Positions 32,266 through 43,090 of a stretch of DNA of 64,000 nt are shown here, piece by piece; within the stretch, counting starts at the first letter, position 1, and every line of letters begins with the position of its first letter. The translations under genes were made by a program, and so were the position numbers. Source of the stretch: Thelonectria olida (lineage: Eukaryota; Ascomycota; Sordariomycetes; Hypocreales; Nectriaceae); the NCBI GenBank assembly GCA_020736575.1, contig JAGPYM010000003.1, positions 124,001 to 188,000 of the forward strand, read 5' to 3'. Below the pieces are notes generated by a model that saw only the letters and a program-made list of their open reading frames with translations, had not been told where the DNA came from and did not search any database.

Positions 32266-34020
32266 TCAAATAGGTTCCATTTTTGCCATCATCGGAGGCA
32301 GTTCCACGTCACCTTCGGGAATCCTGGAAAGCCCACCTATTGATGGCCTCCCGGTCTGACGTTGTTGGATGTGTAGCTTCTCAGTCAAGCGCACAATCGT
32401 TTTGTATTCGTTCGTGTCAAAAGTGCCCACGTGTTGGATATAACTCAGCAGAGTGGCAGCAGCTCGACGGGCGTCCTCTGGCGAAGGAGACACGGGGGAC
32501 GACTCGATGGGGGTATTTGATATGCCGCTCGCTGCTACTGACGTTGTCACCGACCGCGCTGTCATGCTCGAGTTGCTGCTGGAGCGACGCAGGGGACGCG
32601 GCGGCGAGCTAATGCCAGTATCGAGTGCGAAAGGTGGTGCCAACTCGAGGGCGGGGGAATCCAAGGCCGAAGACGGGGCTGTAGACGAGGGCTGGTTCCG
32701 GGATGTCGGTTCCGTTGCCATCTGGTTCACATAGTCCATGTTGAGCGACGGGAACGTATTGCTCCTCTTCTCGCGGCCCTGCTGTTGGAAATCATTGCCA
32801 CGAAGCTGGTCCATAGGAAAGCCTCCCCCAACGTTGGGGTCAGGCGAGAAGGTGAAGGGCCCCGTCGGACTCATGGTGCCGGAAAAGGAGGAGTTGTTCG
32901 TATCTGTTCGAATATCGCTCGCGAGCGACGTCGTCGAGTTGTGGGAGTCGGGATGCTTGTAGCCGAAATCAAAACCCAGGCCGTCAGCATGGGCCTCCTC
33001 ATCGCTCCGACTTCCCGAGAGAGGCGAGAGCTGAGTCGTAGGAGACGAGGGCGAGTATTTGTCAGTCCTAGTAATCAGCTTGGTCATCCTAGCACTGTCG
33101 GGTATGTTGGGCTCTGAGGCCCTCCGCATCAGCTTGTTGGCACCAATGCCGTGCTTTTGCTTGAATTTTTGCAGCCAAGTCGTTGTCAGGTTGTTCATGA
33201 TGTTTTCTTGGTTGCCGCTGGCGTGCGCAAACAGTCTCGCTTGCTCTAGAATTTCGTCATCACTAACTTCAAAACCTCGTTGCTGTTGTCTCCGGACATA
33301 ATTGCTCAGCGTGCGGTCGAAATCGGGGTGTTTTTGCTTCGCACGCTTCAAAGCGGCGAGATCTGGTTCATCCCTCTTCAGATACTGATCTCTCTGTCGA
33401 AGGACTTTGGAAACGGTGCTGTGAGACCAATGTCAGCATCCATCCATCCTTCAATCACTCTCAACAGTAAAACCCAGGATAAAAGAGCCCTACCTTCGCT
33501 CCACTCCAAACCGGGCACCAATATCCGCCTGTCTGGTCCCCGGGTTGTCTTCGTGAAACTGACACATTGCCCGCTTCTGCTCTGTCGTCAACGTCTTCCT
33601 CGACTTCTCATGCTGTGCAGGTAACCTCGGAGGATCCGCCACTGGTGGCGCACTCGTCACAGGAGGCATGGATAAAGGGGGAGCCGAGTGAGGAGCCTGG
33701 TAGCTCCCTGACGGTGACGGATTCGTCAACTGGCTTGGCCATGTCGTGTTCAGCATAGGAAGCTGATGGTGGGCCATGGGCGGCGCCGTATGCATCATCT
33801 GGTGAGGCTGCGTGGGAGGCGGAGGCATGCGGCTTATGGATTCTGACGGTAGCCCGTGAGAAACGTAAGCGCCAAAGTTGTTGTACTCGGTCAGCGGGCT
33901 GTTGTTGTAAGGGCTCTGGCTATAAGGGCTCAAGCTCGACCAGGTATCGCTGCCGTAGCCATTCGTCGTAGCCATGGTGGTGTCGTGGCCCATGGTCGAC
34001 GTCCCGCTGACGTTGTTCAT
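32266..34020 (-). CDS. CENP-B/pogo-type HTH DNA-binding regulator
   Basis: Two exons (34020-33494, 33418-32266) with a 75-bp intron give 559 residues. The first 135 residues are low complexity (Ser, Pro, Gln, His). The first HTH is TLTTEQKRAMCQFHEDNPGT followed by RQADIGARFGVERSTVSKVL; the second, CENP-B-type HTH, includes RRQQQRGFEVSDDEILEQAR and LTTTWLQKFKQKHGI. No DDE transposase core follows: the C-terminal 300 residues are Ser/Pro/Thr-rich and end in a helix (DARRAAATLLSYIQHVGTFD). This is the DNA-binding half of a pogo/Tigger element in a host protein, as in Ars-binding/CENP-B-like fungal proteins. A nuclear DNA-binding regulator is expected; target unknown. It stands beside a 9-kb gene desert on its 5' side. 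Confidence 0.85.
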
Positions 34021-34531
34021 CTTCAGCGGTCGTCCAGCTAATACTGGTGAAAATCGACGGGTTAGAAAAGTGAAAACAAAAACAATAAGAATGAGAATGG
34101 GCCAAAATGGTGATTCGGAAAGATGGGAATTAATGAGTCCCCGGTTAACCCTAACGAGCCTCGACTCGTGGTCGTCGCAATCAGAGACAACAGAGCAAGT
34201 GAGAAAAAGAGTCCCGGTTTCTAGTCGAAACTAGTCATGAGAAATGTCTCTCCTTTCTTGTCTCCCCGGCGATCTTGTCAGATTTGGGTGTGCCCTCACC
34301 AACAAGGCCACCGAGGCATCGTCTTGCTGAAACGGAAACGTCCAAGGAACGTCCCGCGGACCGAGTCCGCGACGCCGTCGTTTCTCGTCTCGTCGCTGCC
34401 GGCCAAAAAGCCCTCTCCTAAATGTCTGATTATAGGTCAAAGGGGATAGAGAACATAGGGAATGAGTGGCGTTCGTCGGGATAGTTTGAGAGTGTCGTTG
34501 TCGTTGTCGTCGAGCTTTTCAACACGCTGCA

Positions 34532-34566
34532 GCAAAGCAAAGCAAAGCAAAGCAAAGCAAAGCAAA
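34532..34566. repeat. (GCAAA)n microsatellite, about 7 copies
   Basis: A perfect pentanucleotide tract, followed by decayed units (GACAC, GCAAAGACAAGCAAAA) to about 34587. It lies about 0.5 kb upstream of the HTH-regulator start codon. Confidence 0.9.
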
Positions 34567-37500
34567 GACACGCAAAGACAAGCAAAATAACAACACACTC
34601 GCACACGCCCTCAAACGCACGCACTCAAACCGCAGCTCTCCCAGAGACGGGGCCGTGGGACTCTTCGGATTCCAGGCCGGCCCTTATCCTACAAGCCCTC
34701 TCCGGCCGCCTTTGATGAGACCTATTATGGAGGCCCTTATTTTCCGCGCGAGGCTTTGAGACACCACGGGAAAAAGGCTGTTTCTGAGGGTTGCTTCTGG
34801 TCTCCTCCCGTCCCTCGTCGGTATGGCGGAGTTCAAGAAGGGACGACAAGACAAGACAGGAACGGAAGGGAAATGTGCCAAAGACGACTTCGTGGGCCGA
34901 CGGATACTCACAAAGGTCAGTCGAGAACGGTAATTCTGATTAGAACAATCTCAGAGACGGCGGTGGATCCTCGTGGACAATAGAAAGCGGATCGACGGTC
35001 GATTGTCTTCGTCGTCGACAGACGAGACGAAGGAACAATGGCGATCCAGCACAAAGGCCAGAGTCGTTTGGAGTATATTCGACTAGGTGTTGCGTTGCGA
35101 ACTGGAATATGAGCCATCCACCACGCTACATATGTATGGACGAGGCCAGGCGACGGATGTTGTCCATGTATGTATATGCAAGAGCGCACGAGTACCGGGG
35201 CAAGGGGGGCGTGTGGCCCTCACGACGGGCCGGGATCAGGGGGCGTGTGCGTGCGACTACGTGTGAGAGAGCGTGTGAGAAAAGAGAACGGGCTCGAAAG
35301 AAGTGGGCGGTGGGTAGGATCGAATCGAGGAGGAGTCTGGGTGTGGTGTGTGTAAGAGTGTCCGTGTGCGGTTGGGGATGAAGGTTGGATGTGAGAATTA
35401 ACGGGGAAACCTGGCTTGGAGCATGGGGTTGTTATGGGTATGACAAGACGACCGATGAGCCAGGGGCCTTTTCCCTTTTTCTCTCACGCTGCACACCGGC
35501 TTTGCATTTCACTCACGCACCTGTTCCAATGCTTGACAAGCGCGGCTGCAGCAGGGGGGAAGTCATCAAGGCGGAGAAAGAGGTGCAGGAGGAGAACACG
35601 AGGGAAAAGAGACGGAGGAGATGAAGGAAGAGAAGGAAGAGGCGGAGGTCAACTGAAGGAGGAGGCGATACGCGATAGTTGCTGGAAGAGCAAGCAACAA
35701 CAAGCAAAAGAAGAGATGGAAATGGAGCTCGAGTGTCAAGTGTCAAATGCTCACTCACTCTCTCTCACTCTGGTCGAGCTCGGGTTGTCCGTGTAGTCCG
35801 AGACATGGACGAGATGGCAGATGGAAAACTTGTCTGTCGACTGAGCTTCTCACTTTCTCTATCCGTCATCCTTACCGCAGGTACCGGGTTGCCAGGGCGG
35901 GAAAAGCAAATGGCAGAAGACGGCGCACTCGACGGCCAAAAGCAAAGAGATTCATCATCAGCCGTTGAGAAATGCCCCCCTGGTCCGCGACAATCTGATA
36001 GGTGAGCTTCACCAAGTCTTCCGACTCGAGACCAAAACGAGAACAAGCGTCGAGCGGTTGATCAGCGGATGGGGAAAGGTCAAGCAATGACAGGACAGGA
36101 TGCCACAAAAAGAGAGACAGGCTCGACTCGGGCGCCTGTTAGTCCGCTTTTGTTTTGGACCGAAACGTTCTTGTCTGGCTCTAATGCCGACTGATCGTTG
36201 GCTCCTTCTTGCGTCAGTCTCGTCTCAACTGGCTTCTATCGCGGTGCTTCGTTCTCAGTTGCTGTTCGTCGTCTCCAGTGACAGTCTGATTCCCCCTTCA
36301 TCTCTTTCCTGTCCAGGCAGATGGGCCATGGCGGGCATGGTCAGGATGGACCATAGTAAAGACCCATGAGATCCATTTCTCCTAGTCATGAGCAGAATGA
36401 GCAGAATGAGGCCAGACAACCGGGGCGAACCCAGCATCGTAATCAGTGACTTTCCGTGTTGGTCCATCAGAGAATGAAGAGGCATGAGGCATTTCGACTC
36501 CCAACTCTGTTTTTTCCCTTCAGTGGATCAGATCAAAGGGCAATGTCGACCACGAGAGAACCACTCGCTCGCTAGATTTGCGCCTTTCATCCATCTCGAC
36601 AAGAGGCGAGCGCGCCTGTGGAAGAGGGGGGTGCGGCCTCTGGGTGGGTAAACGGGCGTGTGAGGTTCGGTTGGGGGGCTTCCTTCGGAGGCCAGAGAAC
36701 GAACCAAAGTGAGTCTCGCTGAGGGTGAGTGAGCGACAGACAGAGACGCGCAGGCTAGAGCAGATAGCCCAAAAGGCAAGCCACCTGCTCGCAGAATGGC
36801 TGCCACACGAGGACCCGTCCCTTGGCCGGTCCCTTGCTTAAAGGCCTCAGCACGCCCTCGCCAAGGCATCGACGACATGCGATTCGATGGCAACGAAATG
36901 CTGGCGGGCGGGGAAGGGCCCTCTCTCCCGAGAGACAAGGAGTCCACCTGGTGGGCCGGTCACCTGTTAGCCCAGATCCTCCCCAGATACGAAATCCCGC
37001 CCTGTCTGCTCAGTACTGTCCTTGCTTGGTCCAGGCCAGGCTCAGGTCAGGCCAGGCACTGCGAATTGAGGCTAGCGACGGCAAAGCCCCCGGCGAACAA
37101 TGCAAAGCCGCATGGATCATGGCAGCAGAGACAGGGGCCGCGCAGCATGGGACGGGACGGTGAGGCCTGCTACCACTTCCCGCCAACGTACATGGCCATC
37201 CATCCCATCCGGTTACATGGTCAGCGAGGTAGGCTTACTACGTACCGTAGTAGAGTCCCCAGCGAGATCGACTGACGGATCATGGATGAGATACAGACGA
37301 CGGGAGGTCCGGCCGCGCGCGGTTGATCAGTGATCCTTTTTGGCCCTCTCTTTCTCTCATCCTTCCGCCTCCGCCCCTGGCTTTGGAGGTAGGCCATGGA
37401 ACCAAGATGGACGAGTGAGAAGACTTGTTTTGATGGAGGGTGGGGGGAAGAAGTGCACTTCCTAGGCTGCATGGATGATGGGGCCCCAAGGCTCCTTCGG

Positions 37501-38628
37501 AGTCGAGCTCAAGCAGCAGCCAGCCAGAGTAGAATGTCGTTAATGGGGCTTCCAACCCGCCTTTTAGGGTCAGGCACCGCAGCGAGCACATTCGTCAGCC
37601 TTGAGCCTTCTGCCACGGTGAGTCTTCTTTGGGCAGTTTTCGCAAGACACTGTCCAACGACCGGCAGTCGCATCAGAGCTCGGCGAGATCAATGCATCCA
37701 AGTTTGAAGGGGGCGGCAATATGAAGATCCGGGCGGCGGCCATGTTTGACAACCAGTCAGCAGCAAGGCTTCATCGTTGATCTGCCCAAGGTGACGCAGC
37801 TAGTCTCAGCCTCGTCCTTCGGTGGCTACGACGCCTCGTCCCTTTTTTTCGTCTCATCAGGTCCTTCGCTTGGCTGTTGCGTAGCATCTCATCTCGCCCT
37901 CGTGGCTCCGCCATGGGCAGAGGGTAGCCAGGACTTGGTCGGGAGCACGTTTTCTTCTTTGATGAAGGGAGCAACGACGCAACGAGACCCTTGGCCAGCC
38001 AAAGAGGAGACCCTCCCCCCCTCCTCTGAAGAGAGAGAACCTTGGAGCTTGTGGCTTGGCTCTTTGCTCTTCCTGGTCTTGGTCGCCCGCACCCCCCTGG
38101 TCATTTTGCAAGCCTCGCGAGCGGCATGGCTGACTGAGGAAGCTGTGCTAGCGCGGTTATTTTATCCGTACAAAGACCTTTGTCTGACTGATGATGGTTT
38201 GATTGGTGTCGTTCGTGTTGTTGTTGTGTGTGTGTATAAAGCCGCGAGGGCGTTGTTTGTATCTAATGCAAGCAAAGCACAAGGTTCATAGAGGTGACGG
38301 TGTTGTTGCCTGACATTGAAAATGAACGGGGGAAGTTCCGTTGACTAGGCATACCTGCTTATTCCTGGCAGCGGCGACCTGCCTCCTCCAATGTAGACTA
38401 CACTACGGGCAGGTACGAAGCCGCAAGTCGTTTTTTGACGTGGCCCACTTGGACCGGGAGGAGTTTTTTTTTTCTCGAGAGAGGAAAAAGGAAAGAGTCG
38501 GTCTGTGAGTTCTTTCTTAGTCTGTTATTGGCCGTGTGGTGCATGCTGGAGGAAGGTGCCCTGTTCATGCAATTCATAAAGGCGGTGATGATATGGAAGG
38601 CATCATGTTTGTACCTACTGCGTAGTAC

Positions 38629-38638
38629 TACCTAGGTA
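38629..38638. repeat. TACCTAGGTA palindrome
   Basis: Perfect 10-bp palindrome inside a run of GTACTACCTAGGTACGTAG; copies recur at 39183-39192, 39195-39204 and 9635-9644, with near copies elsewhere. Confidence 0.7.
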
Positions 38639-39182
38639 CGTAGTATGTCTGTTGTCGGCAGTCTCAGAATAAGCAACATATGTAAATCATCTCTCCCCCG
38701 GCTAACTTATCAAGATGGGCGATGGCTACCATCTCGTAGACGAATACTAATTAATTAACTGATCAACTTATTAAGCCTTGGGTACAGTGCCACCCACAAA
38801 ATCACATCATGATATGGGAGGGTGCATGGATGGACATGGTCTTCGGGATTCCGCAACTGGAATGAGGGTGGGTCGAGGTCCATGCCGTCCATGCCATCTT
38901 CAATCACTGATTGATTGATTGATTCATGAATGTTGTGCTCAGTCGGTCAACAGGGTTGATTGTCGATGTGCGCATGTTGTACAAAAGTCTGTGCTACCCA
39001 ACGGTGATAGCCTCAGCCTTGTTTGGGTAACACACATGCATGCGTGCATATGCCGTACTGAAACACCATGTGTAGTAGCAGACACTTGATCCTTCCCGCA
39101 AGCTATAATTCACCATAACGTTACCTACCTTGCCTGAGGGAGCTACGCTGCCATCTCTTGACTGAGAGATCATCTACGTACA

Positions 39183-39204
39183 TACCTAGGTACCTACCTA
39201 GGTA
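39183..39204. repeat. Tandem pair of TACCTAGGTA palindromes
   Basis: Two perfect copies at 39183-39192 and 39195-39204, separated by CC; the second continues into GTGAGA. Confidence 0.75.
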
Positions 39205-39786
39205 GTGAGACTAGTGGGACGGGCCTTTCGGAGCGGTTTGGCTGCCGCTGCCGCCTCAGTACATACCGCCATAGCCATCCATTCGTTCCGCCCCATCCAT
39301 CCACTCACTAAGAAAAAAAATCTACCCATGCCATCCCATACCTTGCTTGGACTTGGCCATGCCTCTCCAGTCGCCTCTTCCAGACATCAAGACGTTGCTT
39401 TCTCTTTTGACTTTTTCTCTTCTTACATGGCTCCCATGCTAATAATCCCCCTCCAAATGACCCATCCATGCCAGGGACGTGATGATGTTCTGCTTGCGTC
39501 CATCTCTCGTCTCTTCCAAAAGAGACACAACCCCCGTCCTCAGAGGGTTGCAGTAGCTCATTTCTAAGCCGTCAATCACACCGAGACGTGAAGAGGTCAA
39601 TCGGCCTGCAGTGTGCGATTTGTAATTTCCGGTTCCTGTCCAACATGGCAACCCTCCCGCGGCCAAGCCCTCCATTGGGCATCAACATACTTCTCATTGA
39701 AAATGCAGACAGTGAAAGCCAAGGAACGAGGGCGGGAGATGCCACGCGTTGTTGGGCGTACATACAAACAAACCTCTTTTCTCATC

Positions 39787-39818
39787 AAAAAGAAAAGAAA
39801 AGAAAAGAAAAGAAAAGA
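39787..39818. repeat. (AAAAG)n microsatellite, about 6 copies
   Basis: Pentanucleotide A4G tract in the gene desert, ending GAGAAAGGG. Confidence 0.9.
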
Positions 39819-41261
39819 GAAAGGGTACAAAATACATCCAAGTCATCGCTCTCTTTCAGCCGCCCCGGCTGTTGTTCCCGTTGGCCAGTTTCTATCAAGA
39901 TCCCTGACGCCGCCGGGGGGCACTGGCAGGTTATTCCCCTTGGCCATCCTTACCCGTACCGTACCGTATTCTCTGTTGGTTGTTGGTCGTGGTGCAGCTG
40001 AGAGCATCATGCTGCTGCAGGAGAGACATGTCCGGTCCCCTCTCTGCCTCTCATCAGCATCAACAGGAGCCAGACTTCCAACGGACACTACTTCAGGTAA
40101 GGATCATCAGGCCCCAACCCCAATCCGTCCTTGCAGTAGCCTCGTCGCTCCCGGAGCTTATCAAAACGGGGTCAAGACGCAACGAGGTGTGTTTTCTGAC
40201 AGCCGTCATCATCCGCAACATCCATCAATTCATGCCCCCCATTCTCCCCGGTCTACTGTGCTCGTGGGGCTGGCTGGCGTGGTTTCGTCTGACTCTCTCA
40301 TTTTGTCTCTTGCTCTCCCGTCCCCCTCTGAACGGAAGAGCTATCAAGAGAGTCAAAACACAAGCGTCAAGCCATCTCCGAAAGGTGGCGCCGGCACTGG
40401 CATTCGGAGCTTCGTTCGTGTCAGCTCCCAGCCCCAAAAAAAGAATGGAACGAGAGACCCGTGGTGGTCTAGAATCTCTCTCTCTCTCTCTCCCCTTCAC
40501 CAAGTTACTAACTGCGCGGGGTTCTGCAAGAAGCAACCGCAGAGAGTAAGTGGTGTTACTAAAGGCGGGACCAATCGCAACATCGGCATGGCAACTAAAC
40601 AAAGGGAGAGATGAGAATAGCCCTCTGCTCTGTCAATGGTTGCTAATCAATCGTGTTAACGAGGGATGGGATGAGAGCGAGATGGGAGCGAGCGAGGGAG
40701 GGCGGATGGGCATGGGGGCGGCCCTTGCGCTATACTGCCCGATTGAGATCTTAATAAATCGTCATGGTGTGCGTGTGTGTGACACCCCGGACCTTCTGAG
40801 CAGGCCAGGAGTTGCGAGGAGGCGGTGGCGTGCTGGTGATTACACTCACTGGCTGCCCGAGCCTGTGTTGTGCTCTGCACGCAGTCCTGGAACTCGCAGT
40901 TCAGATTGTGGATGTGTATCATCAAGCCTGAGTGGTTGTTTACCGTAAAGCAAGTGTGCAAGTCCAAACAGTTGCATCTCAGAGCAAGCCTTCTCAGACG
41001 GCTGCCTCCCTCCCTCCTCTGTCCTCCCTTGGCCCATCACGACGTTTGCTTCGTAATGCAGTACCTAGGTGGGCAATTCTCCTCGTGTTTCTCCTCCTTC
41101 TCTATTAGTCTCCGTCTTACATGTCTCTCGCCAAAAAGCAAGGCTGCGGGCCTCAAAAGCATAGCCAGCCGGCAGCAACAGAGCAAACGTCCACGCAGTC
41201 CGGGACCCTCCCCTGCAGACAGACAGCCATGCTTGTGTGGAGAATCGGTCGCTTCCTCTTC

Positions 41262-41289
41262 TTTTTTTTTTTTTTTTTTTTTTTTTTTT
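41262..41289. repeat. Poly-T tract, 28 bp
   Basis: An uninterrupted run of T on the plus strand. It lies inside what would be open frames, making those frames untrustworthy. Confidence 0.95.
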
Positions 41290-41883
41290 CCCTCTCGCCA
41301 GTTCAATCCATCCGCGTTATGCTTGGATATGCCCTCATTTTTTCCGAGGACTAACTAGAATATCTCCGGATCCCAACGACAAAACTAAACAAAATCAAAC
41401 AAAATTCAACAGCCACTTCTTTGCTTTTTCAATGTCATGCACATCTCACTCCCGTGCCAGTCTACTGTCGTCTACTCTAAGTAGACTCGTCGCTCTTTCA
41501 TCCGTCCGTTCGATACCCGCATGCATGCCGAGAGAAGAAGCTCGAGCCCATTTCTCATCCATTATCATCCCACCCCTCTCAACACCCTCATCAACGCCCT
41601 CATCGAGGCTTCTTTGCCCCTACCAACCATTGGTCACGTTTCGGTCTCGCTCTTCTTTCGCTCGGGGTCCAAGACATGCAGCAACTGTCTTGTCTTGTCT
41701 TGTCATATCAGATACAGAGTCAAGTCAACCAAGACAAGAGCCATCATCATCACCACCACCATGGGACGGACTGTCCATCTCCCACCACCCCCGGTCAACC
41801 GAGTCAAGCATCCCCTCTCTCAGCCATCTTATTCAACTGGCCGGTCCCGTCCCCGCTAGTCCCGCGGCCGACCCACCACCATC

Positions 41884-42198
41884 ATGGTCCGTCGACTCCT
41901 CGGCGGCAAGAGAAGCATCCTGAAAGGCGGAGAGCCCACAGACAAGCCCACACCCTCCTCCTCCTCCTCTGAGGCCACCCCAGCAGCGCAGCCGACCAAG
42001 GAGCTAGCTACGGGTACGCAGACAGAAGAGAACAGCCCTCTGTCGGCGAGAAACCTGCTAAGCGCCCGATGCAAGCCAAGCGTCCAAGGCTTGTTTCACC
42101 CCCGCCCTGCATCCCACGCTTCTGCTGGGAATCCGGCCGCAGATCAAGAGGCCCTCGGCTATGCACGTCGAACCACCACCACTGCCAATGTAATGTAG
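41884..42198 (+). CDS. Possible small Ser/Pro/Thr-rich protein (104 codons), doubtful
   Basis: An ATG in ATCATGG context opens MVRRLLGGKRSILKGGE, then a Thr/Pro/Ser-rich chain to a stop after TTTANVM. It is preceded by about 450 bp of CT-rich sequence that resembles a fungal leader. No family is recognised, there is no signal peptide, and no exon could be linked to it. It may be a real small gene in the desert or chance; I lean to chance. Confidence 0.2.
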   Translation: MVRRLLGGKRSILKGGEPTDKPTPSSSSSEATPAAQPTKELATGTQTEENSPLSARNLLSARCKPSVQGLFHPRPASHASAGNPAADQEALGYARRTTTTANVM

Positions 42199-43090
42199 GT
42201 ACTGTAGTTAAATTGTAAAATGATGCCCATTACTGCGCAGTACTTCGTGCAATGAGCCACAATCATGAGCCTCTCTGCGACCTCCAGACGGACCACCACC
42301 TCAGGAATGCATTCTGACGGATACTTCTCTTCCTACATGCAAAGAAATGTCTCTGAAGAAATTGCCCTCCCAATACATACGCAGGTGCGAAATAGTTACT
42401 TCGTAATCTTTTGCCCAATACCCACTCAATCACGACACTTGCTTCGATGCTTGCTGCTTGCTTGCTTGCTTCCACCCATGTCCGCATCCCATGTCCGCAT
42501 CCCATGTCAATGACACTGGCTTCTTGCTTTGACCCTTTGTCTCTTCCTCCCGCTCAGATCGTCTTCTCTCCATCCCTCCCGAGGCCTCTCTAGCCACTTC
42601 CAGCTACATCTCCGCAAGTATCTCCCAGGCTCTCTCTCGCAGTCCTCCCCAGCTCTTACAAACACAAACCGAGTGCACACGCCACTTTGTCCCCCCGGAA
42701 ACTAACTATGCTGATCATTGTCGTGTCTGGCCGAGTCGAGTCTCCGCATCCGTCGCAACTTGCTCTCGCAGCCGCGCCTCGCGTGTCAGCCCTGTCCTGA
42801 TTGACCTTGTGCATCCGTCATTCCGATGCGCCATGCGGATTCCCGTGTGGTTACATAGTACTCCGCCACTTGCTCCTCAAATGACATCGGGAGCCAGGTC
42901 GATAGTGCCCGGCCGCATGCAAGTACGCCGTAGAAACTGCTGCCCCTCCCCTGCTCGGCCGTTGGCCTTCGGCTTTCCATCTGACGCGACGCGGCTCTCA
43001 GAAAAGTCGTCCGGCCGGCAAAGACTCAAAACGCCTTTCCGGGGGACAAGAGCGGCTTGTCCCCATCCTTTATCTCAGTTCGGGGTCTCA

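Larger units (their letters stand above)
34021..43090. other. 9-kb gene desert upstream of the HTH regulator
   Basis: No open frame here shows domain resemblance, splice-supported extension or conserved-looking composition. GC content is not low, so it does not look like RIP-mutated repeat DNA. It contains pentanucleotide and homopolymer tracts and several TACCTAGGTA palindromes, listed separately. Frames of 181 codons (37746-38291), 333 codons (39613-40614) and 228 codons (41237-41923) are judged chance. The region could be a long promoter/5' UTR of the regulator, carry noncoding transcripts, or hide an unrecognised spliced gene. Confidence 0.5.

Noticed and set aside
37746..38291. 181-codon plus-strand frame with hydrophobic segments
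   Set aside because: No family resemblance, no promoter-like leader, and open frames also exist on the opposite strand; treated as chance.
39613..40614. 333-codon plus-strand frame in the gene desert
   Set aside because: Runs through the (AAAAG)n microsatellite, overlaps other frames of similar length and has no domain or signal peptide.
41237..41923. 228-codon plus-strand frame starting at a poly-Phe run
   Set aside because: The frame exists only because a 28-bp poly-T reads as Phe; Ser/Pro composition is that of CT-rich leader DNA.
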